A DNA stretch of 64,000 bases from CAZELM01 sp964512995 (GTDB lineage: Bacteria; CSSED10-310): assembly GCA_964512995.1 (NCBI GenBank), contig CAZELM010000001.1, positions 1-64,000 on the forward strand, read 5' to 3'. The notes under the pieces are model-generated. The model saw nothing but the letters and a program-made list of their open reading frames with translations, ran no database searches and was not told the DNA's origin. Positions 1 through 8,047 of this stretch are shown here, in pieces (position 1 is the stretch's first letter; each line of letters opens with the position of its first letter). The translations under genes and the position numbers were made by a program.

Positions 1-147
1 TTAATTCGAGAAAATAGCCTGAAAGACAGTCTTATAATGTGACTCTCAACAGAGGGAATGGCTCTCCAAGTCGGTCCCCCGTAATCGCGGTTCTTCTCGC
101 AGAAGCTGATTCGTCGAAGAATGTCTGGTCTCTCATGAGAGAGTCCG

Positions 148-543
148 ATGAAAGACCGATATTTGAAGATTTCTACAGTAGCGGAGGAGAAGCTCGTGGA
201 TTGCTCTGTGCGACAGCTCAGGGAAATGGCTCGAAAGGGGGAACTTCCATTCGTTAAAAACCACCCCAACGGAGACTGGTACATCCTTGAGTCTGCACTG
301 ATCAGTTGTCTCCAGAGCACTTTTTGTGAGAAGTTAAACTGTCGAATTAGAAAAGGGGAGGTGAGCGCAAATGGCATCGTTGGAATGGCGGTACAGCAAA
401 CGAAAAAAAATGGAGTATCCAAGACTCATCGTACAAATCGACGGAAAAAGGTATCGACCGAGGATTCCGGAGATTTATATGAAATCAGAGGCGGAAGACT
501 GGTTGAGAAGATTCAACCAGATGGGGATTGTCAAAAAAATTGA
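148..543 (+). CDS. excisionase-like helix-turn-helix protein of the left island
   Basis: The N-terminal ~60 residues look like the small winged-helix DNA-binding domain of excisionase/MerR-type proteins: a helix-turn-helix around SVRQLREMARKGELPF, followed by a strand with DWYILES. Such proteins bend att DNA and direct the integrase toward excision. The last ~57 codons overlap the following integrase gene in another frame and are low in complexity, so only the N-terminal part is likely conserved. The same overlapping excisionase-integrase layout recurs at 21485-22754, which supports the call. The ATG at 148 is the first good start. The ribosome-binding site is weak. Confidence 0.55.
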   Translation: MKDRYLKISTVAEEKLVDCSVRQLREMARKGELPFVKNHPNGDWYILESALISCLQSTFCEKLNCRIRKGEVSANGIVGMAVQQTKKNGVSKTHRTNRRKKVSTEDSGDLYEIRGGRLVEKIQPDGDCQKN

Positions 544-1708
544 GGTACTAATGGAACTGGGTGTCATCGAAGAAACATCGGATGAGTCTCCAGATGTAGA
601 GCCGGAGCAACTTCTGTTCGATGATGTGGTCATCAAGTACCTCTCCTACTGCAAAAAAACACAGAGAGAAAATACCGTCAGGAAAAAAACCAGCCGATTT
701 AATACTGTCTGGCTACCGGAATTTGAGGGGGATCTTCTGGTTGACATCTTGCCTGCCGATATTCAGGTAATACTCGCGGAGAAGCGAGATGAAGGATACG
801 CTCTGAATACGCTGCACAACGACGCAAAGGAGTTAAAGGCGCTTTTTAACTGGGCAGTTGAGAATGGGTTGTACAAAGGAAATAACCCGGTGGGTAAACT
901 ACCCCCGTCGGAGTTACGTGAAATCACCGTGCTCGATGTTAATGATGCCTACAAGTATCTTGAGAAATGTTCACCGGATTACTTCCCGATTGCATCAGTC
1001 GCGTTGCTGGCAGGATTGCGAAAAGGGGAGATTAAGGACTTACAGTGGCGTGATATCGACTTCGATGCTCGAATGATAAGGATCAGATCTGAATCTTCGC
1101 ACAAGAATGCACGTGGACGAAATATCCCGTTGAGGGATGATCTGGCGGCTGTTCTTCACAAACTGACCAGAGGGTCAAGATTCGTGTTTCCCGGAAAAGA
1201 CGGGATGAAGCAAAAAGTGACATTCAGAAAGTCGCATTACACTGCTCGAAAGGATGCTGGTTTTCCGGACCTCAGATTCCATGACCTCCGTCATACCTTT
1301 GCTTCCATTCTCATCAGCGGAGGTGCGTCCATAACGGTGGTTAGCAAGCTCATGGGTCACAGCTCCGACAGAGTGACACGTCGGATATATTTCCATCTGC
1401 TGCCCAACAAGGCGGTTGAGGTAATCAACGGTCATCCGCTCAATTTGCCGGGGGATCACAAGTTTTTCAGTGTACCCAAAAAACGTACCCAAAAGAAAAA
1501 AACCACCTTTTCAGATGGCTCGCAAACTAGCTCGCAACCCTTTGTACAAAAAAATGGCGGGGACGACGAGGCTCGAACTCGTGACCTTCGGCGTGACAGT
1601 GTAAGACCAAGCATTCTCTGTAAAGGCTGTAACACCACGGAAATACAGAATTTGAAAGGGATTGTGAAGAATTTACCTCTCGCCAGTTACGCCAGGAAAG
1701 CCAGTTAA
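371..1708 (+). CDS. tyrosine recombinase/integrase of the left island
   Basis: Phage-type tyrosine integrase of 445 residues. A SAM-like core-binding domain (about 85-185) is followed by the catalytic domain (about 190-360). Catalytic residues are visible: Arg in AGLRKGE, Lys in KNARGRN, the HDLRHTF box, His in MGHSS and the Tyr nucleophile in RIYFH. The ATG at 371 follows GGGGAGG. The frame reads through the 52-bp att copy at 1548-1599, so its last ~60 residues are encoded by att and junction DNA and are probably not functional sequence. This integrase belongs to an element lying to the left, with its other end outside the window. Confidence 0.9.
   Translation: MASLEWRYSKRKKMEYPRLIVQIDGKRYRPRIPEIYMKSEAEDWLRRFNQMGIVKKIEVLMELGVIEETSDESPDVEPEQLLFDDVVIKYLSYCKKTQRENTVRKKTSRFNTVWLPEFEGDLLVDILPADIQVILAEKRDEGYALNTLHNDAKELKALFNWAVENGLYKGNNPVGKLPPSELREITVLDVNDAYKYLEKCSPDYFPIASVALLAGLRKGEIKDLQWRDIDFDARMIRIRSESSHKNARGRNIPLRDDLAAVLHKLTRGSRFVFPGKDGMKQKVTFRKSHYTARKDAGFPDLRFHDLRHTFASILISGGASITVVSKLMGHSSDRVTRRIYFHLLPNKAVEVINGHPLNLPGDHKFFSVPKKRTQKKKTTFSDGSQTSSQPFVQKNGGDDEARTRDLRRDSVRPSILCKGCNTTEIQNLKGIVKNLPLASYARKAS
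1548..1599. repeat. attachment-site core: copy of the tRNA-Asp 3' part
   Basis: 52 bp identical, except for one base (position 1582), to 22807-22858, which lies inside the tRNA-Asp gene. It covers the CCA end, T arm, variable loop and part of the anticodon arm, but continues into unrelated DNA, so no complete tRNA exists here. It marks the junction between the left island (integrase at 371-1708) and the 21.26-kb island that starts here. Confidence 0.92.
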
Positions 1709-1992
1709 AATGGTATTTTTCAAATGGAGTGGTATCTAAATGGTATCTGGTTTTTGATGCTGTCTCTGCCATTCGATCCATTTATGTATGGATAATTGGG
1801 CGCGGGTCGTTCAAAGACATTTTCTAACTCCTCACCTTCGATATCACTAAAGCTCATAGGGTGATACCTATCTGGTACCCAAAAACCGCGATGAATATTT
1901 CCACTGGAACCGTTGGCACCTGATTGGCACCTGTAAACTCTAATGAAGTCTATTGCAGGATTTACTGAGGATCACTCTTCAGTATTTTTCAA
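1709..1992. other. island left end, non-coding
   Basis: No gene seen. It holds candidate integrase arm-type sites: a 23-bp repeat at 1727-1749 shared with 22742-22764, a GTACCCAAAAA motif near 1875 that also occurs twice near 1471-1492 at the end of the left integrase gene, and a tandem TTGGCACCTGA pair with 11-bp spacing at 1913-1933. Spacing of about one helical turn suits a recombinase or excisionase binding region. Confidence 0.5.
1727..1749 (+). repeat. putative integrase arm-type site (P arm copy)
   Basis: 23 bp identical to 22742-22764. It contains two TGGTATCT half-sites 11 bp apart. The two copies lie just inside the att cores at opposite ends of the same 21-kb element, which is where arm-binding sites of tyrosine integrases sit. 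The alternative is a remnant of a third integrase gene tail, because the other copy contains the integrase stop codon. Confidence 0.5.
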
Positions 1993-3576
1993 TCAGATAT
2001 CTTTTCTGGGAACTTGAATTCTTTCGACTCGGCCAGTGAAAGGCTTCTTTATCTGCTCTTCAAAGTCTACAGCAATAAGCAGATATAATATCGCACTCCG
2101 CACGAGTTTCGCCAATTCGAGAGTTTGTTCCCATAATGATTCGGAAGACATATTTTCGGCAGTTTCTTCCTCATTAACTTGACCAACTCGCATAAAGCGA
2201 TGTGTAAGTGCATGCCTGATTTTTTTCAAAAACTTGAATCTATGGCGATCACGCAAATCCGTGTAGAGGCTAAACAATGCTAAAAGTCCTTTATTCTTGC
2301 TTGTCAGAAAAAAGTGGTTCAGCTTTTCTTTATCCTCATACCAAATACGTGCGAAAGATACATCGTCATCTTTCATCCCGACTTTCCAAAATTGGTTTAT
2401 AAATCCAGCAATTTTGTCGAGGACATCATACATCCCTTTAAAAGCCGTCTTCAGAAACTGTATTCTGATGTCTGTTAATCTTCCGTCGAAAGTTTCAGCA
2501 CTGTGAAAGTGTTTAAACACAAAACTATAATCAGCTCTGTCATCTTTACTCAAGGCTATGAGGAATCGGGAAGTTACGAATTCTTTCTTGATCTCCTCTA
2601 GAAACGTTGAGAACCTGACGTAAGGATTGCGTATTGTAAGCACGTCTTCTGATTTCAAATCTTTGTTGGAGACAGTTAACGTTTTTATTATAACTGTATC
2701 ACCGATAGCAGCTTCACATTGCTGACAGAAGGAACAGAAATTCAAATAAAGCCGATTATGAAGGCATAGCTTTGTGAGATGAGATTCCAAATCACCTGTG
2801 TCTTGCAGTTTAATACCTGGGTAATGGGGTGGATTATTAAGCAATTCTTTTTCAGTAAAGCACTGTTCGATCATGCAAAGGTAATGTAAAAAATATTGTT
2901 TTGATTCAGAGGTAACTCCAGGGAAAGCCCGTATAAGGTTATGATAAGCTTCAAGAATATAGGTATTGGGATGCCATGTAAAAAATGCCAAGTTATAGAG
3001 GGACACTCCGCGATTTGCTAATGCCATTGGATGGTTAGGTACTAGACGTAGTGCTTGATCATAACAGTCCAATGCCTCAATACTTCGCCCCAAATAATTC
3101 AGGTTGATTGCCAAATTTATATAGACTTGCGCTCGAAACGCATGATTCAGGTCCAGAACATTCTCGTAATGAGTCCGTGCTTGATCCAGCCATTTTTTGT
3201 AATGAAGAAGATCAGCATTAGTTGAGTTCTCAGAGAAACTCGCATTGATCCAATACTGAGCAAGAGAACCGTATCCATTGCCAAGATTGTAATGATACTG
3301 TGGAAGCAGACACTCTTCTTCATACTTCATCAACTCATCGCCTCTTTTTTCGAGTAGCTGAATCCCTTGTTCAATTAAGTCAGGTCTTCTCATTGGCTTT
3401 CCAAGATCATTAAAGATCGAACCTACAAGAAAATCAGTGAGAGGTTGCTGTGGTATCATTCGCATTTCTTCGGTAAGTTTATAGGCGTTTTGGAAGTCTC
3501 CTTTGTCAATCATCTCAATTACTTCTTTGTATTTTTCTTGTAGCTTTCCCACAATCGATCCCCTTTTTTTTACCAC
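1993..3576 (-). CDS. TPR protein with C-terminal LA2681-type HEPN domain (putative RNase)
   Basis: 527 residues. The N-terminal ~220 residues contain TPR-like helical hairpins, with repeats ending in AINLNYLGR..ALDCYDQALRLVPN. A cysteine pair (FCSFCQQC) lies near the middle. The C-terminal domain has the HEPN signature R-x4-H in KIRHALTHRF, about residues 454-459, within long helices. The layout matches the LA2681-like HEPN family, predicted metal-independent RNases found in defence and conflict systems; I recognise it from pattern, not from a search. It is the first cargo gene inside the island's left end and is transcribed alone. The ATG follows a run of G/A with a weak ribosome-binding site. 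Confidence 0.65.
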   Translation of the reverse strand: MVKKRGSIVGKLQEKYKEVIEMIDKGDFQNAYKLTEEMRMIPQQPLTDFLVGSIFNDLGKPMRRPDLIEQGIQLLEKRGDELMKYEEECLLPQYHYNLGNGYGSLAQYWINASFSENSTNADLLHYKKWLDQARTHYENVLDLNHAFRAQVYINLAINLNYLGRSIEALDCYDQALRLVPNHPMALANRGVSLYNLAFFTWHPNTYILEAYHNLIRAFPGVTSESKQYFLHYLCMIEQCFTEKELLNNPPHYPGIKLQDTGDLESHLTKLCLHNRLYLNFCSFCQQCEAAIGDTVIIKTLTVSNKDLKSEDVLTIRNPYVRFSTFLEEIKKEFVTSRFLIALSKDDRADYSFVFKHFHSAETFDGRLTDIRIQFLKTAFKGMYDVLDKIAGFINQFWKVGMKDDDVSFARIWYEDKEKLNHFFLTSKNKGLLALFSLYTDLRDRHRFKFLKKIRHALTHRFMRVGQVNEEETAENMSSESLWEQTLELAKLVRSAILYLLIAVDFEEQIKKPFTGRVERIQVPRKDI

Positions 3577-4206
3577 GATAATATCTTTTCAGCTCAGTCA
3601 CTTTTGCATGTGAAACAACACCAAATTTAGTTTATGGAAGAAGTCTTCTTAACAACGATGATGCAGGCTCATCATTGGGGTCTTGAGGAACTAATTTTCC
3701 TCGAAACGCTTTGGCAAGGATGGGTTTCGATATGTGAATCTGTGGGATAATTGAGCGTTTCAACCTCTATAATAACATGGGATTTTAGGATGTTCAAATA
3801 ATATCGATATAAAATTATTTCAATCTTTATATAACTCTCATATTTATTATACGCGCAATAGTATTTACTAATTTTCTCACGAGAGAGTCAGTTTTTGATT
3901 ATGGACCAGTATAATCTCGGTCAACAAGTCTGCGAAAAATTTTTCAGGAGCTTGTTGAAAAATAAAGACTGAACCGTCACCAATAAAACGAGCCCATGAT
4001 GCTGTCTTCCCAGTGCAATCCTTCGTCAAATGACGGAATATAGGGAAAAGAAGTCTACTTCTATCAACAGTGTTACCGAAAATCTGCTTCTGATGTTTCG
4101 GATTCAAATAGAATTGATCAGAATAAAGCTAAACTTATTTAAGATTTTGAGCTAATTCTGGCAAAAGCAATGTGGCATGTTTTGTGATTCTTTTGATAGA
4201 GGGCTT
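3577..4206. other. AT-rich intergenic region
   Basis: About 630 bp between two minus-strand genes. A 76-codon frame on the minus strand (3877-4107, TTG start, no ribosome-binding site) resembles nothing I recognise and may be a decayed gene fragment. No convincing hairpin, repeat or RNA was seen. Confidence 0.4.
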
Positions 4207-4803
4207 TTATTGAAGTGGTTTCATGGGTCTGTATATTGAATTGAAGGTAAAAGCAATTACCTTATAGAATGCTTCTGTAACCTCATTAAAGGATTGAATT
4301 TTCCCTCCAACTGATACCTGACCATGACAAATGGTCGAAAAAGCTCCATTGGGAGTCATACCGAGCAGTAAAGAACCCAAATACATATAGACAAGCTGGA
4401 ATACAACTAGATCATATTGGTAGGCGTATTCAATTTCCTCAACCATTTTGTTGTCGCCATGTGAAGCTTTTTGGACTATCGAAGTAAAAAAAGAGGGTTC
4501 CAAAGCCCAAACTTTTTTCCCAGAATTCATCCAGTTGACTAAATTGGGCATGACTGTATCTCGCCTGTAATTTTCCTTGCAACTATTTACAAAATTCATT
4601 GACTGGTAAAAATCTTGAAATTTGGATGTATCAAGGCAATTTACAACAGCATCAAAAGTGCCATTGGCTGTATAAGCTTCGTAAAATAAATTCTGCACAA
4701 TTTTTCCAGGATATGTAGATTTGTCATACCTGTCCCTGAACTTGATAAGCAGTTCCCTTGGCATAGAGATCAATTGCTGTATTTCATCGATGAACGCTGA
4801 CAT
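4207..4803 (-). CDS. hypothetical protein
   Basis: 198 residues, not recognised. Mostly helical by composition, with a moderately hydrophobic stretch at about 130-150 (LVVFQLVYMYLGSLLLGM) that could be a buried helix or one membrane segment. There is no signal peptide. A purine-rich AGGAGG sequence lies just upstream of the ATG, which supports the start and the gene's reality. It is flanked by non-coding AT-rich DNA and has no operon partner. Confidence 0.6.
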   Translation of the reverse strand: MSAFIDEIQQLISMPRELLIKFRDRYDKSTYPGKIVQNLFYEAYTANGTFDAVVNCLDTSKFQDFYQSMNFVNSCKENYRRDTVMPNLVNWMNSGKKVWALEPSFFTSIVQKASHGDNKMVEEIEYAYQYDLVVFQLVYMYLGSLLLGMTPNGAFSTICHGQVSVGGKIQSFNEVTEAFYKVIAFTFNSIYRPMKPLQ

Positions 4804-5351
4804 TTTTATCCTCCTTTAGTGATGCAAAAGATTCCTAACTCCAATTAGTTGCTTATAGCTTCCTTGAAATCAATAGTCAAGATCAAAATTGCTATTTAAA
4901 AAATAGCAATAACTTTGTTGATATATATGAGTCTCAAATACTTAGGTTTTTTATGAAGCAACAACCTAGGAGAATTAAAAACTATTGAAGGAGTAGACAC
5001 TAGGGATGCGAAGGGATGATCATCGGAATCCTATGCTGCTAAGCCCTATAAGCATGCATTATTAAATAACAACTGTACTCAATGGTTCGGACACTTTTCG
5101 CCATGCAGTCAATGAAGTAAAACTTTAATAGGTTATAAAATAAGCTTTTTTTGATTCATTATTTTTTATGAAACTTAAAACAGCTTCAAAATCGGCCTGA
5201 AATTGAAAAAGAAAAATTAGATGGCTTTACCTTATTGATTTTCCATGAGTTCAATACTCCAAAAACTGTCCGAAGTATTGTGTACTATGAGCCACCCTTT
5301 TTTTTAGTTAACTAAGCATTATAATCAAGTGTCGTTACATCGCTGTAACAA
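4804..5351. other. intergenic region containing a MITE-like insertion
   Basis: About 550 bp with no gene. The part at 5080-5280 is a short mobile element with terminal inverted repeats, listed separately. The remainder is featureless AT-rich sequence. Confidence 0.5.
5080..5280. mobile_element. 201-bp MITE-like element with TIRs and 6-bp target duplication
   Basis: The left end (5080-5098) and the right end (5262-5280) are inverted copies of a 19-bp sequence with three mismatches, centred on TTCGGACA. The element is immediately flanked by TGTACT at 5074-5079 and 5281-5286, a perfect 6-bp direct repeat expected of a target-site duplication. The interior has no reading frame of note, so it would be mobilised in trans by a transposase elsewhere. 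I could not match the termini to a named IS family. Confidence 0.75.
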
Positions 5352-6053
5352 TTAAATAACATTTTCCAAAGATTCCAATAACTTATCGAGAACAGACTTA
5401 GCCTTTTTAACTGACTCAAGAAAGTCTTTTGATTTAGTGAGATTTAGATTAGTAAAGTCGAATTTATCAAATTCAAAGCTGCTGATTGATTCGAGTGGAG
5501 CAAGAAATGGATTGAAGGGATCAGAAACATTACTTTGTAACTGCTTCTTTCTCCCAGCAGAGAGTCCCCTTTGTCGCATGAAACCATCTTTAATTAATAT
5601 TTTTGTAAAATCTCGGCATGAGATAGAACCTGAAATGATTTTCTTAGCATATGAGACCTTCACTTTAGGGTCTTCAATGTGGAGAAGCAGTATTTTATGA
5701 GAGTCAGTCAATTGAGGTGAATTAACTTTAACAAGAAATTTTTCTTGTGCCGCCAGGTTAAAGGACCTTGATAATGTGGCAATCGAGACATTCAGATCAG
5801 GACGTATCGCTAATTTCCTAAGTGATATTCCTTCCTTCCTGCGGCCTCTTGCTCTGGCGAGATCGATATCATCATTATAAAAATTTTTAAGTAAAAGATT
5901 TCCTATCTCAATCAAATTCCTGCAACTGGAATTCCACTTTTCATTAATAAAAAAAACGGAATCATCAATAATCTTCTGTTCTTCCTGAGTCAGAGTTTCA
6001 ACCTCGCCCTCTGATACTTTAATTTCTTTTAAATCTTTCTTCTTTGCTGCCAT
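5352..6053 (-). CDS. ParB/KorB-like DNA-binding protein (tentative)
   Basis: 233 residues with a Lys-rich N terminus. The central region (about 75-110) reads as a helix-turn-helix of ParB/KorB style: GISLRKLA followed by VSIATLSRSFNLA. A helical stretch with LTDSHKILLLHIEDP follows, as in the ParB DNA-binding domain, where similar words follow the HTH. The C terminus (about 195-233) could form a dimerising coiled coil (KSKDFLESVKKAKSVLDKLLESL). The N-terminal ParB nuclease/CTPase box is not visible. No ParA neighbour is present, so it may be a stabilisation or regulatory protein of the element. An AAGGAG ribosome-binding site precedes the ATG. Confidence 0.45.
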   Translation of the reverse strand: MAAKKKDLKEIKVSEGEVETLTQEEQKIIDDSVFFINEKWNSSCRNLIEIGNLLLKNFYNDDIDLARARGRRKEGISLRKLAIRPDLNVSIATLSRSFNLAAQEKFLVKVNSPQLTDSHKILLLHIEDPKVKVSYAKKIISGSISCRDFTKILIKDGFMRQRGLSAGRKKQLQSNVSDPFNPFLAPLESISSFEFDKFDFTNLNLTKSKDFLESVKKAKSVLDKLLESLENVI

Positions 6054-6165
6054 ATTTTCTCCTTAAGGTTAGGTAAAAAATCCATTATTAAAATAATGAG
6101 TAACAATGTCAATATAGCAGCATATTATAATAAATATAGTGTTACCCAGTGTCTACCTGCTCCCC

Positions 6166-6207
6166 AATAATAAAAATCAATCCTGGGGCATTCTAGCGTG
6201 TTTTAGA
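6166..6207 (+). repeat. 42-bp leader repeat, copy 1
   Basis: Copy of a 42-bp sequence also present at 11818-11859 and 13378-13419, aligned without gaps, with a partial inverted copy at 21064-21100. The conserved centre resembles GTAGGGCATTGTAGCGCG followed by TTTTAGA. It lies about 75 bp upstream of the ankyrin gene start at 6284 and in the same orientation, so it probably acts as a promoter, operator or leader element. Confidence 0.7.
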
Positions 6208-6283
6208 GTGGTTATATAGTGGCACTTTAGTCACTATATTTAAGTAAATATAATAATTTTTAAACATTGCGAAAGGAGAAACT

Positions 6284-6685
6284 ATGTCTAATCTTTCCAA
6301 ACATTACAAGATTTTTCACTCTCTTAAAAAGTATTTGGAAGAGTCATTTGAACTGCGTATGTATGTTTTAAATGAGGAATTTGGATACGTTGTAAGAGAC
6401 TTGGAAAATGGAGAAGTCAATGAGAGAGAAATATGGAACGGTTACTTATTTCAAAGTCTTGAGAATGATTTCACAGAATGGACATTTCTTCATTATGCAG
6501 TAGATGATGGGAATTTTGAGATTGTAAAGTATTTAGTTGAGATGGGAGCAGAAATTAATTCTTTATCTCTTAACAAAGAGACTCCTTTGGATATTGCCTT
6601 ACGAAAAGACTTTAAAGAGATTTCAGAGTTTCTGATTAAAAACGGCGGAATGAGTAGTCGGCAATTACGGGATACTACAAAGTAA
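6284..6685 (+). CDS. small ankyrin-repeat protein
   Basis: 133 residues, cytoplasmic by sequence. The C-terminal half holds two ankyrin repeats: one with TFLHYAVDDGNFEIVKYLVEMGAEIN and one with ETPLDIALRKDFKEISEFLIKNG. The N-terminal half is not recognised. The start has a clear AAAGGAG ribosome-binding site. A 42-bp leader repeat lies upstream and a terminator-like hairpin follows the stop. It is transcribed divergently from the ParB-like gene. Ankyrin proteins usually bind other proteins, and the partner here cannot be inferred. Confidence 0.8.
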   Translation: MSNLSKHYKIFHSLKKYLEESFELRMYVLNEEFGYVVRDLENGEVNEREIWNGYLFQSLENDFTEWTFLHYAVDDGNFEIVKYLVEMGAEINSLSLNKETPLDIALRKDFKEISEFLIKNGGMSSRQLRDTTK

Positions 6686-6696
6686 AATTTGAATGC

Positions 6697-6732
6697 AACT
6701 AGGGGAGTGGGTATGTGCTCATTTCCCTAGTT
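6697..6732 (+). terminator. hairpin downstream of the ankyrin gene
   Basis: AACTAGGG at 6697-6704 pairs perfectly with CCCTAGTT at 6725-6732. It follows the stop codon by 12 bp. There is no T-run after it, so it may be an RNA-stability or processing hairpin rather than a classical intrinsic terminator. Confidence 0.5.
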
Positions 6733-6826
6733 GGGAATGTTGTGCCCCCGACCGTATAAAAGATCCAGAGCAACCCTGTAAAAAAAGCTAGTTCTTTGCT
6801 AAAATGCATATGATGGCATTTGATTA

Positions 6827-7708
6827 CTATTCGGATTTCAACTCCTCGCTCAGCTTTGCACCTTTTGATTTGAGATAAGCAGTAATATCAGAAAAATCTT
6901 TTGCACGGGTCGTATTGAAACCTTTGGCCCGAGCGATATCGAGTGGAGTATCATTACAATCGTTTTTTACATTCAGGTTGGCACCATTATCTACAAATAA
7001 TTCGATTATTTCTTTTTCACCTCTCGCCACTGCCAAGTGCAACGGCGTGCTTTCATATAATCTGGAATTGACATCAGCGCCTTTGGAGAGAAGAAACTCC
7101 ACCATTTCCTTTGAACCGTTTCTTGCTGCGAAATGTAGCGGTATTTGACCATCCCAGTCCATCGCGTTGACATCCGCTCCATTATCAAGGAGCAGTTCTA
7201 CCATTTCACATGAACCCTCTGCTGCTGTGCAGTGGATCGGTTTTACCCCGAAGCCATCTGTTGTATTAGCATCCGCTCCATTGGCAATGAGTAGTTCCAG
7301 CATTTCCCTTGAACCATTTGCTGCTGTTAAATGGATCGGTTTTCGTCCATGCATATCTATAGCGTTTACATCCGCTCCATTGGCAATAAGTAATTCAAAC
7401 AGTTCCTTTTTGTTTATATTTGAAGCAGCATGCAGAGGAGTATTACCATGAATGTCTCTTATATTGAGATTGGCACCTTCCGAAATAAGCAGCTCGACTA
7501 TTTTACGTTCATCAGCCCATACTGCAAAATGCAGTGGAGTTTGACCACGAAATGTTTCTTTGTTGATATCATACCCCTGATTTATGAGGTTCTTCATTTT
7601 TTCAACGTCTCCAGCTTTCGCTGCTTTGTGCAACTCATAAGCATTTATACTATTTGCCATCAATCCGAATACGACTAACGACAACATTATCGCTGTTCTT
7701 CTAAACAT
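6827..7708 (-). CDS. secreted ankyrin-repeat protein
   Basis: 293 residues. A Sec signal peptide is visible at 1-23 (basic MFRR, hydrophobic core, NAYE cleavage region). From residue 24 there are about eight ankyrin repeats of ~33 residues with the usual TPLHxAA and ELLIANGADVN words, ending in LDIARAKGF and a short Ser/Glu tail. The repeats are very regular, suggesting recent internal duplication. It is exported and probably periplasmic, as a protein-binding scaffold. An AAGGAGG ribosome-binding site lies upstream of the ATG. It shares only the repeat fold with the cytoplasmic ankyrin gene at 6284. Confidence 0.85.
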   Translation of the reverse strand: MFRRTAIMLSLVVFGLMANSINAYELHKAAKAGDVEKMKNLINQGYDINKETFRGQTPLHFAVWADERKIVELLISEGANLNIRDIHGNTPLHAASNINKKELFELLIANGADVNAIDMHGRKPIHLTAANGSREMLELLIANGADANTTDGFGVKPIHCTAAEGSCEMVELLLDNGADVNAMDWDGQIPLHFAARNGSKEMVEFLLSKGADVNSRLYESTPLHLAVARGEKEIIELFVDNGANLNVKNDCNDTPLDIARAKGFNTTRAKDFSDITAYLKSKGAKLSEELKSE

Positions 7709-8047
7709 CTTAACCTCCTTCCTTAAACTCCCATCTCCAGAGAGTTTTAGGAGTAAACATTTTTCCTATTAGCTTGGCAGAAATAGTTCTACAAAGTCGG
7801 AAAATTGTCCCTAAAGAATAGTATACTGGAAATTTCATACACCTCCAAAAGGCATATCATCCATGTGTACTCTACCGTTTCATTTTGTATCAAATATCAT
7901 GAAGCGGTTTTATTCAATAAAATTAATCTATTGAGTTTGGTGTGACACCGTGACGCTGATTTCAGTGAAAGATGGAGTTGAATTCACCCTATATGAGGTT
8001 AATATTCAATCATGTATATTGAAATGGGCAAGAGTAAATTGGGAAAA
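7709..8047. other. intergenic region with direct repeat flanking the beta-helix gene
   Basis: About 340 bp without a gene. It contains one copy (7940-7964) of a 25-bp direct repeat whose partner (9930-9954) lies on the other side of the beta-helix gene, and an AATTAATC word ahead of it that is also shared. Confidence 0.5.
7940..7964 (+). repeat. 25-bp direct repeat, left copy
   Basis: GTGTGACACCGTGACG followed by GATTTCA after a short variable spacer, with 23 of 25 bases shared with 9930-9954. Contains the small palindrome GTGTGACAC. The pair brackets the beta-helix gene. Confidence 0.65.

Noticed and set aside
1555..1632. A second tRNA-Asp gene
   Set aside because: Only the 3' part matches (1555-1599), and the D arm and 5' acceptor strand are absent. 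It is the att copy.
3877..4107. 76-codon minus-strand gene
   Set aside because: TTG start, no ribosome-binding site, not recognised; kept only as a note in the intergenic entry.
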